DNA from: Myxococcales bacterium
Lineage (GTDB): Bacteria; Myxococcota; Myxococcia; Myxococcales; Myxococcaceae
Direction: 5' to 3'
NCBI GenBank assembly: GCA_016191815.1
Contig: JACPVI010000088.1
Span: 1 to 48,871 of the forward strand
DNA length: 48,871 bases
The first letter of the stretch is position 1. Every line of letters begins with the position of its first letter. The notes under the pieces are model-generated. The model was not told the DNA's origin and did no database searches. It saw nothing but the letters and a program-made list of their open reading frames with translations. Both the position numbers and the translations under genes were made by a program. Below, one piece after another: positions 28,156 to 36,097 of this stretch.

Positions 28156-28173
28156 TGCGTAGCCTGCTACGCA
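28156..28173. promoter_or_regulatory. Inverted repeat in the fabH / YfhO-gene divergent region
   Basis: TGCGTAG (28156-28162) and CTACGCA (28167-28173) form a perfect 7-base inverted repeat with a CCTG spacer. It sits about 120 bases upstream of fabH and 55 bases upstream of the YfhO-type gene. The size and symmetry suit a dimeric regulator's operator. No matching copy was noticed elsewhere in the window, so regulator and target are unknown. Confidence 0.4.
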
Positions 28174-28228
28174 CTGCGAAGGAGCCGACGCGGCCGAGCG
28201 ACGGATCGAGAAGCGAGGCGGCGGGGGC

Positions 28229-30523
28229 ATGGGCGGGGTACGGTTCGACGGAGTGACAGGCTCCGAGCAGCGATGGCCAAGGTGGCGCTGGACCGCGTTC
28301 GGCCTCTGTGCCCTCGTGCTGGTGACGTTCTTCCCGCTCGCCGCAGCGAAAAACTTCCTTCCCTTCGCCCGCTACCCGGGCTGGGGGCTCCCGCTGGCCT
28401 TGGGCTCGGGGCAATCGCTGGAGATCGACCGGGCTCACCTGGCGCGGGCGAGGGCGTTCCGCGGCATCCAGGAGCCGGAGTTCGGCTCGATCGGCGTCCA
28501 GTGGTCGATGGATGCGCACGCCGCGGGCGAGCTGCACCGGGGGCGGCTCCCGCTGTGGAACCCCTACATCGGCAACGGAGCGCCGACGATCGACAACGGC
28601 CAGTTCCGCCCCTTCAACCCGATGCGGTGGCTGTACTACGCGTTCCCCAGCACCGCGAGCTACTGCGCGACGCTGGTCCTGGGCCTGGTGATCGGCATGG
28701 CCGGGGCTCACCGCTTTCTGCGCTCCTCCGGGCTCTCGCCGGCCGCCTCCGCCCTGGGAGCGGCGGCGTTCTCCCTTAACCCCTGGTGCCTCGAGCGGCT
28801 GGTCATCCTCGACACGGCGGCCTACTTCTTCCTTCCGTGGTGCCTGCTGGGGCTCGAGCGCATCCGATGGGAGCGCGCGAGCACCGTCGCGGCCGGGGCA
28901 GTTCCCTTCGTTCTCATGGGGCACGCGGGCCAGCCGGAGGTCGCGGCCCTGATGGCCTGTGCGGCGGCGCTTCACTACCTCGCGTTCGGAGGCGGCCGGG
29001 GCTCGGGGCCGAGCCTTTCGCGGCGGGCGGGCGCGGTGGCCGCGGTGGCGATTCTCACGGTGCTCTGTCTCAGCATCCTCTGGGCGCCGATGCTCAGGCT
29101 CTACTTCAACGGGCAGTCCTACAAGGGCATGCCGGTGCAGTTCCAATGGCCCTACCAGTGGGACAACCTGTTCGCGCTGGCGTCGGAGCTGTTGGTCGTC
29201 CCCGCCCTCGCGGCGAGCGCAGTCGCGGCGGCGTGGTCGAGGGGCCGCTCGCGGCTGTACTGGATGTCGGCCTGCGCCCTGGGGGCGCTGGTGCTCATGC
29301 CCCTGCCGGGCCTCGGGCACGCGCTGGCGGACGCGGTCCACGGCGCCACCCGGATGCCGGTCTACTACCTCAAGTCGCTTTTCTGGGCTGGCTTGGCGTT
29401 CACCGCGGCCCGGGGGTTCGACGCCTTGCTGGAGCTCGAGGGCAACAGGTGGCTCGCACCCCTGAGCGCGGGCCTGCTCGTGCTCGGGTTGGAGTGTGCG
29501 GTGCTCGCGCAGGCGCCCTTGCCGGCGAAGGAGCAGTCCGCCCACCCCTGGGCGTTCTTCCTACTCGCCGGTTTGGGGCTGGCGGCCCTGGCGGGCTCGC
29601 GGCTCGTCCCTTGCCTGAGGCGGCACCCGGAGGCGGCCGCCCTCGGGATCGCCTTGCCGCTGGCCTTTCCGATTTCGCTCAACCATCTCGCCTGGAACCG
29701 GCTGGAGCCGCGGCCGGGCCCGCTCGTGGAGTGGCTCCGGCGACAACGCCCCCAGGAGCGCGTCGTCTCCCTGGGTTCACCGGCCTTCGCCATCCCTCCC
29801 AACCTCTGCGAGGCAATGTCCGTCCGCTGCGCCGAGCACGTGGCCGCAATCTTCCCGAACCGGTTCTTCGAGGCTTTCCACCAGGGCCCCTTCCCGACCT
29901 GCGCCTGGTTCGAGGAGCTGGATCTCCAGAGCTTTCGGCAATTGGGCGCGACCATCCTGCTCGCGAGAAGCGGCTCCCAGAGCCTCGAGCTGTTGGCGGA
30001 CGGCGGGCCCTTCTCGGCCTACGCGATTCCCGGCGGCCGAGGCAGGCTGTTCTGGGCAGAGCGCGTGGCTCCGTTCGACCCGCGAAGGCCCGTGCTCGGC
30101 CAAACCCTGGCGCTCGGGGCCGGCGACGGAGCAGCCGCCGTGGAGGGCATCGGGCCGGCGAAGGCGCGAGCGCTCGCCTCGCCTGGTCCGCTGGCGAAGG
30201 CGGAGCTGGCGGAGGACGAGGCCCACTCCGTCGCGCTGCGTGCCTCGACTCCGGTGGAGGCGCTGCTGGTGCTGCGGGACACCTGGTACCCCGGCTGGGA
30301 GGCGACCGTGGACGGAGTGGACGTCCCCATCTACCGGGTCAACGGCAATTTCCGGGGCTTGGTGGTCCCGGCGGGAGAGCACCTGGTCCGCTTCGTGTAC
30401 CGGCCGCGCACGGTGTACGCGGCGGGGGCCGTCTCGGCGCTCTCCACCGGGGCGATGCTGGTGTTGGCCGCGCTGCGGCGGTGGGGCAGGCAGGCGGCCT
30501 CGCGGGCGCCGCCGAGTCCTTGA
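28229..30523 (+). CDS. YfhO-family polytopic membrane protein
   Basis: A 764-residue membrane protein resembling the YfhO family, which is related to membrane glycosyltransferases of the GT-C type. After a first membrane helix comes a long outer loop with LPLWNPYIGNGAPTIDNGQ. About ten hydrophobic helices fill residues 130-480. The C-terminal outer domain has RDTWYPGWEATVDGVDVPIY and VPAGEHLVRFVYRP, typical of YfhO proteins, and one last helix. The role is probably sugar transfer or modification of an envelope glycopolymer, by family only. It lies on the plus strand between fabH and plsX, which are normally adjacent. Confidence 0.82.
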   Translation: MGGVRFDGVTGSEQRWPRWRWTAFGLCALVLVTFFPLAAAKNFLPFARYPGWGLPLALGSGQSLEIDRAHLARARAFRGIQEPEFGSIGVQWSMDAHAAGELHRGRLPLWNPYIGNGAPTIDNGQFRPFNPMRWLYYAFPSTASYCATLVLGLVIGMAGAHRFLRSSGLSPAASALGAAAFSLNPWCLERLVILDTAAYFFLPWCLLGLERIRWERASTVAAGAVPFVLMGHAGQPEVAALMACAAALHYLAFGGGRGSGPSLSRRAGAVAAVAILTVLCLSILWAPMLRLYFNGQSYKGMPVQFQWPYQWDNLFALASELLVVPALAASAVAAAWSRGRSRLYWMSACALGALVLMPLPGLGHALADAVHGATRMPVYYLKSLFWAGLAFTAARGFDALLELEGNRWLAPLSAGLLVLGLECAVLAQAPLPAKEQSAHPWAFFLLAGLGLAALAGSRLVPCLRRHPEAAALGIALPLAFPISLNHLAWNRLEPRPGPLVEWLRRQRPQERVVSLGSPAFAIPPNLCEAMSVRCAEHVAAIFPNRFFEAFHQGPFPTCAWFEELDLQSFRQLGATILLARSGSQSLELLADGGPFSAYAIPGGRGRLFWAERVAPFDPRRPVLGQTLALGAGDGAAAVEGIGPAKARALASPGPLAKAELAEDEAHSVALRASTPVEALLVLRDTWYPGWEATVDGVDVPIYRVNGNFRGLVVPAGEHLVRFVYRPRTVYAAGAVSALSTGAMLVLAALRRWGRQAASRAPPSP

Positions 30524-30524
30524 C

Positions 30525-30544
30525 CTGGCCACTGTCACGGCCAG
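30525..30544. terminator. Candidate hairpin between the YfhO-type gene and plsX ends
   Basis: CTGGCC at 30525-30530 pairs with GGCCAG at 30539-30544 around ACTGTCAC, immediately after the YfhO-type stop and 8 bases before the end of plsX. It lies between two convergent genes, where a shared terminator would be useful, but there is no T-run and the stem is short. The call is tentative. Confidence 0.3.
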
Positions 30545-30552
30545 TCGCGCGG

Positions 30553-31590
30553 TCAGCGCCGCGCGCCGCTCCGGGCGGGCACCCACGCCTTGGCCCTGCT
30601 CACCGCCGCCCTCAGCTCCTCCTTGAGGTCCGCCCGCACCGTGTGGAGGGCGGCCCCTAGCGCGTTCTTGATCGCCTTGGAGCTCGAGCGGCCGTGGGCG
30701 ACGATGGTCACTCCGTCGACGCCGAGCAGCGGCGCTCCTCCGTACTCGGCGTAGTCCACCACCTTCTTCAACCCGGCGAACGTCGGCCCGAGCAACAACG
30801 CCCCCAGCTTCTCCGACACCCCCGCCTTCTCCACCGCGCTCCGGATGAGCGCCGCCACCGCCATCGCCGTCCCCTCGCTCGTCTTGAGCACCACGTTCCC
30901 GGTGAAGCCGTCGGTCACCACCACCTCCACCTCGCCGGAGAAGATGTCCTTCCCTTCCACGTAGCCGCGGAAGTCGAGGTGGCTGCGCTTGAGCAGGGCC
31001 AACGCCTCCCGAGTCAATGCGGTGCCCTTCGACTCCTCCTCTCCATTCGAGAGGAGCCCCACCCTGGGCTTCTCCACCCCGAGCACCCGCCGGGCGTAGG
31101 CCTCCCCCATCACCGCGAACTGGGCGAGCTGCGAGGGCCGGGCTTCCACGTTGGCTCCGGCATCCAAAAGGACGCAGCGGCCTTCTCCCCGAAGCGCCGG
31201 GAAGAGGGCGGCGAACGCCGGGCGCTCCACCCCGTCGATCCGCCCGAGCACCCACAGCGCCCCGGCCATCACCGCGCCGGAATGGCCCGCCGAGACCAGC
31301 CCCGCTGCCTCCCCCGCCTTCACCAGCTCGAAGCTCACCTTGAGCGAGGAGTCCCGCTTCTGCCTCATCGAGCGGGTGGCGCTCTCGTCCATCGCCACCA
31401 CCTCGGAGGCGTGGCGCAAAGACACGTTCGCCGGCCGCGCGCGCTTTTTGCCCAGCTCGGCGCGCAGCCGCTCCTCGTCGCCCACCAGCACCACCTCGTG
31501 CTCGGGCTCCTCCTTCGCGAACAACAGCGCCCCCTCGACGGTCGCCGCGGGGGCGTGATCGCCTCCCATCGCGTCGAGGGCGAGGCGCAT
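30553..31590 (-). CDS. plsX: Phosphate acyltransferase PlsX
   Basis: A 345-residue enzyme making acyl-phosphate from acyl-ACP, the donor for PlsY in phospholipid synthesis. Family motifs are MRLALDAMGGDHAP, LVSAGHSGAVMAGAL, CVLLDAGANVEARP, VGLLSNGEEESKG, VVTDGFTGNVVLKTSEG and EYGGAPLLGVDGVTIVAHG. The ATG is only 4 bases after the rpmF stop. The usual downstream partner fabH is displaced by the YfhO-type gene. Confidence 0.97.
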   Translation of the reverse strand: MRLALDAMGGDHAPAATVEGALLFAKEEPEHEVVLVGDEERLRAELGKKRARPANVSLRHASEVVAMDESATRSMRQKRDSSLKVSFELVKAGEAAGLVSAGHSGAVMAGALWVLGRIDGVERPAFAALFPALRGEGRCVLLDAGANVEARPSQLAQFAVMGEAYARRVLGVEKPRVGLLSNGEEESKGTALTREALALLKRSHLDFRGYVEGKDIFSGEVEVVVTDGFTGNVVLKTSEGTAMAVAALIRSAVEKAGVSEKLGALLLGPTFAGLKKVVDYAEYGGAPLLGVDGVTIVAHGRSSSKAIKNALGAALHTVRADLKEELRAAVSRAKAWVPARSGARR

Positions 31591-31594
31591 CGGC

Positions 31595-31777
31595 CTACTC
31601 GGTGGCGATCACCTCGCGGCCACCGTAGTAGCCGCACGACTTGCAGGCCCGGTGGGGGAGGATCGGCTCCCGGCACTTGGGGCACTCGGTGACCTGCACC
31701 GCCTCGCGCAGGTTGCTGTTCGCTGCCCGCCGCCGGTTGCGGCGCATCTTCGACTTCCGCTTCTTGGGGACGCCCAT
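31595..31777 (-). CDS. rpmF: 50S ribosomal protein bL32
   Basis: A 60-residue ribosomal protein beginning MGVPKKRKSKMRRNRRRAAN, with the zinc-binding pairs CPKC and CKSC. The four cysteines are intact, so this is the zinc-containing form. It lies between the DUF177 gene (10-base gap) and plsX (4-base gap), the conserved bacterial order that couples ribosome and lipid genes. GGCGGG precedes the ATG. Confidence 0.97.
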   Translation of the reverse strand: MGVPKKRKSKMRRNRRRAANSNLREAVQVTECPKCREPILPHRACKSCGYYGGREVIATE

Positions 31778-31787
31778 TTTTTCCCGC

Positions 31788-32351
31788 CTAGTTGAGCTTT
31801 ATCTCTCCGAGCTTCGCCAGCCTCGGATCCGGAGGCTTCCGCTCGCAGCCGCACTGCCGCTCGTTCAGGTTCTGCCCGCACAACGTGCAAAGGCCGAGGC
31901 AGCCCTCCTCGCACACCACCGTCACCGGCAGCGCCAGCAATACCTGCTCGCGCAGGATCGGGTCCAGATCGATCGTCCGGCCGTCGAACCGCTCCTCGTC
32001 CGCCTCTTCCAGGGAGAAGGAGCCCGCCCGCACCCCTGGCTTGTCTTCGGCGGCCTCGCCCGACCCCGGCGCCGGATGGGCCACCAGGTTCAGCGTGAAG
32101 TCCACCGGCACATCGAGGTCCACCTCGGTCACGCAGCGCTTGCAGGGGGCGACCAGCCGAGCGGAGAGCCGCCCTTCGAGCAGCACCCCTCCGCTCACCT
32201 TGGTGAGCCGAGCGGCGAGCCGCGGCGCGCCCCTCGCGCGAAACCCGGTGCCCTTGCCGTCCGCCAAGAGCGCCTGGTCGAGCAGCTCAGATGGGATCTC
32301 CTTATCCAGCTCGAGGCCGCCCTCCAGGATTTCTTCAATGTTTACAACCAT
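31788..32351 (-). CDS. DUF177 (YceD-family) protein
   Basis: A 187-residue protein of the DUF177/YceD family, found upstream of rpmF in most bacteria and linked to 23S rRNA accumulation. It has the conserved VAPCKRCV-EVDLDVPVDFTLN block and a Cys-rich C-terminus (CEEGCLGLCTLCGQNLNERQ, then CGC) that probably binds zinc. I chose the ATG at 32351 (MVVNIEEILEGG), which gives the usual length; a longer frame upstream looks non-coding. It is the first gene of the rpmF-plsX unit. Confidence 0.9.
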   Translation of the reverse strand: MVVNIEEILEGGLELDKEIPSELLDQALLADGKGTGFRARGAPRLAARLTKVSGGVLLEGRLSARLVAPCKRCVTEVDLDVPVDFTLNLVAHPAPGSGEAAEDKPGVRAGSFSLEEADEERFDGRTIDLDPILREQVLLALPVTVVCEEGCLGLCTLCGQNLNERQCGCERKPPDPRLAKLGEIKLN

Positions 32352-32472
32352 TTGTGCCGCCAACCAAGAAGAGCCGCGCACTATAGGGAGCGCGGTGAGT
32401 CGAGTCAACCAAGGCAAGTACAGCGCTGGGCCGGCGAGGCTTCCCGCGAATGGGCGTCGCTTGCCGAACAGC

Positions 32473-32490
32473 CGTCACCGAAATGTCACA
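32473..32490 (+). promoter_or_regulatory. Candidate Pho box upstream of the DUF47-PiT operon
   Basis: The sequence CGTCACC-GAAA-TGTCACA contains two copies of (T)GTCAC exactly 11 bases apart, separated by a 4-base A-rich spacer. This is the architecture bound by PhoB (two CTGTCAY-type half sites, 11-base period). It ends 50 bases before the ATG of the DUF47 gene. phoB-phoR lie 3.6 kb downstream. The layout is seen directly in the sequence; PhoB binding is inferred. Confidence 0.6.
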
Positions 32491-32540
32491 TTGTCCCCCG
32501 GGCGGCCGATCTACCGTCCGCGCCCTCGCCTGGGGGACTG

Positions 32541-33167
32541 ATGATCGAGAAGCTGATGCCGAGGTCGGACGAGTTCTTCGACGACTTCGATGCGCAGTGC
32601 GCGGCGACCATGGAGGGAGCCAGGCTGTTGCACGGGCTGTTGTCCGACTTCCACGACGTGGCCGACCGGGTGCGGGCGATCAAGGACGCGGAGCACCGGG
32701 GAGATGCGGTGACCCACGCGGCCTTCAACCGGCTGCACAAGCAGTTCATCACTCCGTTCGACCGGGCGGACATCCACCGGCTGCTCTCGCGGATCGACGA
32801 CGTTTTGGATCTGGCGGACGCCGCCGCGGAGCGGCTGCTCTACTACGAGGTGCCCGACTCCACTCCCGACGCCACCGAGCTGGCGCGCATCCTGGTGTTG
32901 AACTGCGAGAAGGTGCAGGAGGTGGTCCGCCTGCTCAGGCACATCAAGAAGCCGGAGCAGATCCTCGAGGGCTGCAAGCAGATCAAGCGCCTGGAGAATC
33001 AGGCCGACGACACCTTGCGGTCGGGGCTGGCCCGGCTGTTCAAGAGCGGGTGGGATCCGCTCACCGTGATCAAGTGGAAGGAGATCTACGACATCATCGA
33101 GACCGCCACCGACAAGTGCCTGGACGTGGCCAACGTCATCGAAGGCGTGGTCCTCGAGCACAGCTAG
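32541..33167 (+). CDS. DUF47 (PhoU-like) phosphate transport accessory protein
   Basis: A 208-residue all-helical protein of the DUF47/PhoU-like family. It is recognisable by FITPFDRADIHRLLSRIDDVLDLADAAAER, shown here as FITPFDRADI and ILRIDDVLD-like helices, and by the KRLENQADDTLR segment carrying acidic metal-binding residues. Such proteins pair with PiT permeases and probably control phosphate uptake. GGGG lies six bases ahead of the ATG. The stop codon is followed immediately by the ATG of the permease, so the two are one operon under the candidate Pho box. Confidence 0.92.
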   Translation: MIEKLMPRSDEFFDDFDAQCAATMEGARLLHGLLSDFHDVADRVRAIKDAEHRGDAVTHAAFNRLHKQFITPFDRADIHRLLSRIDDVLDLADAAAERLLYYEVPDSTPDATELARILVLNCEKVQEVVRLLRHIKKPEQILEGCKQIKRLENQADDTLRSGLARLFKSGWDPLTVIKWKEIYDIIETATDKCLDVANVIEGVVLEHS

Positions 33168-34199
33168 ATGCTCCTCTTCTGCGTCGTCGCCATCGTCGCG
33201 GTCGCGCTGCTGTTCGACTTCGTCAACGGCTTCCACGACGCCGCCAATTCCATCGCCACGGTGGTGTCCACCCGGGTGCTCGCGCCGGTCTACGCGGTGG
33301 CCTGGGCGGCCTTCTTCAACTTCATCGCCGCGTTCGGCGGGGGCGTGAAGGTCGCCAACACGATGGGCAAGGGCATCATCCACTTCGAGATGCTGAAGGC
33401 CCAGGGCTCGACCATCGTGCTGACGGTGATCTTCTCCGCGCTGGTGGGAGCAATCGCCTGGAACCTCATCACCTGGTGGTGGGGCCTGCCTTCCTCCTCC
33501 TCGCACGCGCTGGCGGGAGGGCTGGTGGGAGGGACCATTCCGGCGATTGGATTGGAGGGCCTGCAGGCCAGCGGCATCGGGAAGATCGCCACCTTCATCG
33601 TCGTCGCGCCGGTGCTCGGGATGGCGCTCGGGCTGGCGCTGATGCTCACCACCGCCTGGCTGATTCACCGCCTGGAGGTGACCCCGCTCAAGGCCGACCG
33701 GTGGTTCCGCAGGCTCCAGCTCTTGTCGTCGGGGTTCTACTCGTATAGCCACGGGAGCAACGACGCCCAGAAGGTGATGGGAATCATCGGAGTGGTGCTC
33801 TATGGCACGGTGTGGACCGACCGGACTTTCCACATCGACTGGTGGATGATCATCGCTTGCCACGCGGCGATCGGGTTGGGCACCTTCTTCGGCGGGTGGC
33901 GCATCGTGAAGACGATGGGCCACAGCCTGACCAAGCTGCAGCCGATCGGCGGTTTCTGCGCGGAGGCGGGCGGAGGTGCGACGCTCCTCTTCGCCGCCGG
34001 TTTCGGCATTCCAGTGTCGACCACGCACACCATCACTGGCGCCATCGTCGGCGTGGGGACCACCAGGGGCGCGCGGGCGGTCCGATGGGGAGTCGCCGGA
34101 CGAATCATCTGGGCTTGGTTGTTCACCATCCCGGCTTCGGCGCTGATGGCGGCGGCGGCATTCGCGGCGACACGGCTCTTGACCGGCCTCCTCGGCTGA
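33168..34199 (+). CDS. PiT-family inorganic phosphate transporter
   Basis: A 343-residue low-affinity phosphate permease with about ten membrane helices. The duplicated PiT signatures are present: FVNGFHDAANSIATVVSTR near residue 18 and SYSHGSNDAQKVMG near 195, together with LPSSSSHALAGGL and GIPVSTTHTITGAIVG. It is probably driven by protons or metal-phosphate symport. The ATG follows the DUF47 stop with no spacer. At 343 residues it is a compact bacterial PiT, shorter than E. coli PitA (about 500 residues), as expected for the DUF47-linked subfamily. Confidence 0.94.
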   Translation: MLLFCVVAIVAVALLFDFVNGFHDAANSIATVVSTRVLAPVYAVAWAAFFNFIAAFGGGVKVANTMGKGIIHFEMLKAQGSTIVLTVIFSALVGAIAWNLITWWWGLPSSSSHALAGGLVGGTIPAIGLEGLQASGIGKIATFIVVAPVLGMALGLALMLTTAWLIHRLEVTPLKADRWFRRLQLLSSGFYSYSHGSNDAQKVMGIIGVVLYGTVWTDRTFHIDWWMIIACHAAIGLGTFFGGWRIVKTMGHSLTKLQPIGGFCAEAGGGATLLFAAGFGIPVSTTHTITGAIVGVGTTRGARAVRWGVAGRIIWAWLFTIPASALMAAAAFAATRLLTGLLG

Positions 34200-34239
34200 G
34201 GCTGGCCTCCTCGCCGTGGCTAGGTTACGGTCGCGCGCG

Positions 34240-35178
34240 ATGCAGACCGCCGCGCACCGCCTGGCCGCCGGTTTGGTCCTCGCCATCCTCGGGGGGAACG
34301 CGGCCGCGAGGGCGCCTTTGCCGACCGTGGCGATGCTGGTCCCTCCGGAGGCCTCGGTGGTGGCCGCGGTGTCGCCCGAGCTGCCGGAGCTCGCCCGCGC
34401 CCAGGAGCAGCTCGAGGCGGGCGACTTCGAGGAGGCGGTGAAGACCTTGCAGGCCGGGCTCTCCCAGCCGGACACCACCGACGAGCAGCTGGTGGAGCTG
34501 TACCGGCTGCTCGGGCTCGCCCAGCTCTACCTCGGCAACGAGGAGAAGGCCCGCGACGCCTTCGAGAAGCTCTTGCAGGCGCGCCCGGACTTCGAGCTGC
34601 CCAAGACCGAGCCACCGAAGATCCGCGGGCTCTACGCGCGCATCAAGGAGGACATCCGCAAGCGGCGGGTGAGGCCGGTGACCATCAGCCTCCGGCAGAT
34701 CGGAGACTCGCCCGCGGACGCGCCGATCGAGGTTGCGGCGCGGATCGATGACCTGGCGCTCGGGGCGAAGGCGAAGCTCTACTACCGGCGAGCGGGAGCC
34801 CAGGCCTACAGCTCGGTGGACTTCGTGCGCCACAAGGCCTCCAAGGAGGAGTACCGCTCGGTGGTGCCGGCCTATGAGCTGACCTCCGAGGGGCGCGCCT
34901 ACGAGATGGAGTACTACGTGGAGGTGGCGGACGCCGCCCAGCGCCGCCTCGCCGGCAGGGGGGACCCCTTCAACCCGCTCCGCTTCCAGGTGCTGGCGCC
35001 ACAGTCCGGTGGCGGGCAGAAACCTATGCCACAGGGCGGCGGCTGGTATGAAAACCCCTGGGTCTGGGTGGGAGTGGGAGCGGTCGCCGCCGGCGCCACC
35101 GCGGGCATCGTGGTGATCGCCACCTCCAAGCCCACCGGCACCTTGCCGATCCGGATCACCATCCGGGAGGCCCCATGA
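34240..35178 (+). CDS. TPR-containing exported or membrane-anchored protein
   Basis: A 312-residue protein with an N-terminal signal (AAHRLAAGLVLAILGGNAAA), then TPR-like helices (ARAQEQLEAGDFEEAVKTLQ and LLGLAQLYLGNEEKARDAFE). A beta-rich middle domain follows (residues about 135-255). A C-terminal membrane helix (about 272-292, VWVGVGAVAAGATAGIVVIA) precedes a short tail, TLPIRITIREAP. It is a recurrent myxobacterial envelope architecture with no assigned role. I start at ATG 34240; a GTG 24 bases upstream is possible. Its stop overlaps the next gene (ATGA). Confidence 0.8.
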   Translation: MQTAAHRLAAGLVLAILGGNAAARAPLPTVAMLVPPEASVVAAVSPELPELARAQEQLEAGDFEEAVKTLQAGLSQPDTTDEQLVELYRLLGLAQLYLGNEEKARDAFEKLLQARPDFELPKTEPPKIRGLYARIKEDIRKRRVRPVTISLRQIGDSPADAPIEVAARIDDLALGAKAKLYYRRAGAQAYSSVDFVRHKASKEEYRSVVPAYELTSEGRAYEMEYYVEVADAAQRRLAGRGDPFNPLRFQVLAPQSGGGQKPMPQGGGWYENPWVWVGVGAVAAGATAGIVVIATSKPTGTLPIRITIREAP

Positions 35179-35684
35179 GGCGCCGGCGCGGCTTTGTCGC
35201 CCTCGCGCTTTCGGGGACCTTCGCGGCCATTCTCTGCTGCGACTCGCCCCGGGGCGACCCCTCGCTGTCGTTCGAGCTTTTCCTCTCAGGGGCGATCGCC
35301 GACCGCGTCTCGAGCTTCCAGGTGGCGCTGCTCTCTGCGGGCACGGCGCTCGACTGCACCGCGAAGCAGTGCCTCAAGGACGAGGTCGACCCCAAGCGGC
35401 TGGTCCCGCTGCAGGACGCGAGCGGGCAGCAACACACCGCCCTGCTCTTCCCGGCCAGCCTCCCCGACGGCGGCGTGCAGGAGGTCAAGGCCTTCGGCGT
35501 TCCCGTGGGCAAGGACTACACGCTGGTGGTGGAGGCCCTTTCCAAGTCCAACCCGCCGGCGCTTTTGGGCGGCTCTTGCACCATGAAGTTGGAGGTCAAG
35601 GAAGGGCTCAACACCTCGGTGCTCGCAAACCCGATCGACATCCGCGCTGACGGCGGGGTGATCGACTGCGATCCGCGGTTGTAA
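35175..35684 (+). CDS. Small exported protein, possible lipoprotein
   Basis: A 169-residue protein with a basic-hydrophobic leader (MRRRRGFVALALSGTFAAILCC). The cysteines at the end of the leader suggest lipidation, but the preceding residues do not make a good lipobox, so ordinary secretion is equally possible. The rest is a beta-rich domain with Cys pairs (LDCTAKQC, GSCTM and DCDP). It is coupled to the TPR gene by an ATGA overlap, so the two probably act together at the envelope. No family recognised. Confidence 0.7.
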   Translation: MRRRRGFVALALSGTFAAILCCDSPRGDPSLSFELFLSGAIADRVSSFQVALLSAGTALDCTAKQCLKDEVDPKRLVPLQDASGQQHTALLFPASLPDGGVQEVKAFGVPVGKDYTLVVEALSKSNPPALLGGSCTMKLEVKEGLNTSVLANPIDIRADGGVIDCDPRL

Positions 35685-35702
35685 ACGGGATCGCTGGCGA
35701 GG

Positions 35703-36023
35703 CTAGCCGCCCTGCTTCTCGATCAGGGTCTCGATGCGGGCGCGGTCGGACTCCTGGATGCTGAGGAAGTGGACTCCCATGCCCAGGCCCTGGGCGGTGA
35801 CGATCTCTCCCTTGCAGCCGATCTGGTGCTCCTCGCCCGGCAAGGTGAAGCGCAGGTCCACCACCGTGCCCAGGGGGAGGGGGATGGTCTGCGCGAAGTA
35901 GGCGCCCCCCACCGAGAGGTTGGTGGCCCGCTGGTAGTACAGCTCGCCGCCGCGCTCGACCTCGATCCACAGGTCGACCGGGATGCGGCGCTGCTTCCGC
36001 TTGTCGTCCGCGCTCGTGCTCAT
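35703..36023 (-). CDS. PilZ-domain protein (c-di-GMP receptor candidate)
   Basis: A 106-residue single PilZ domain. The ligand motifs are present: the arginine cluster KRKQRRIPVDLWIEV near residue 9 and TNLSVGGAYF in the (D/N)xSxxG position. The rest of the beta-barrel (VVDLRFTLPG, GMGVHFLSIQES) and a C-terminal helix follow. It should bind cyclic di-GMP and relay it by protein contact. I chose the ATG at 36023, since residues upstream look non-coding. It is transcribed divergently from phoB. Confidence 0.87.
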   Translation of the reverse strand: MSTSADDKRKQRRIPVDLWIEVERGGELYYQRATNLSVGGAYFAQTIPLPLGTVVDLRFTLPGEEHQIGCKGEIVTAQGLGMGVHFLSIQESDRARIETLIEKQGG

Positions 36024-36097
36024 CGACAGGAGCTTTCGCGCCGGCTTATGCCATGAATCGAGTTGAAGTAGGAAGCGATCCAAAGCGGGAGCCGACG

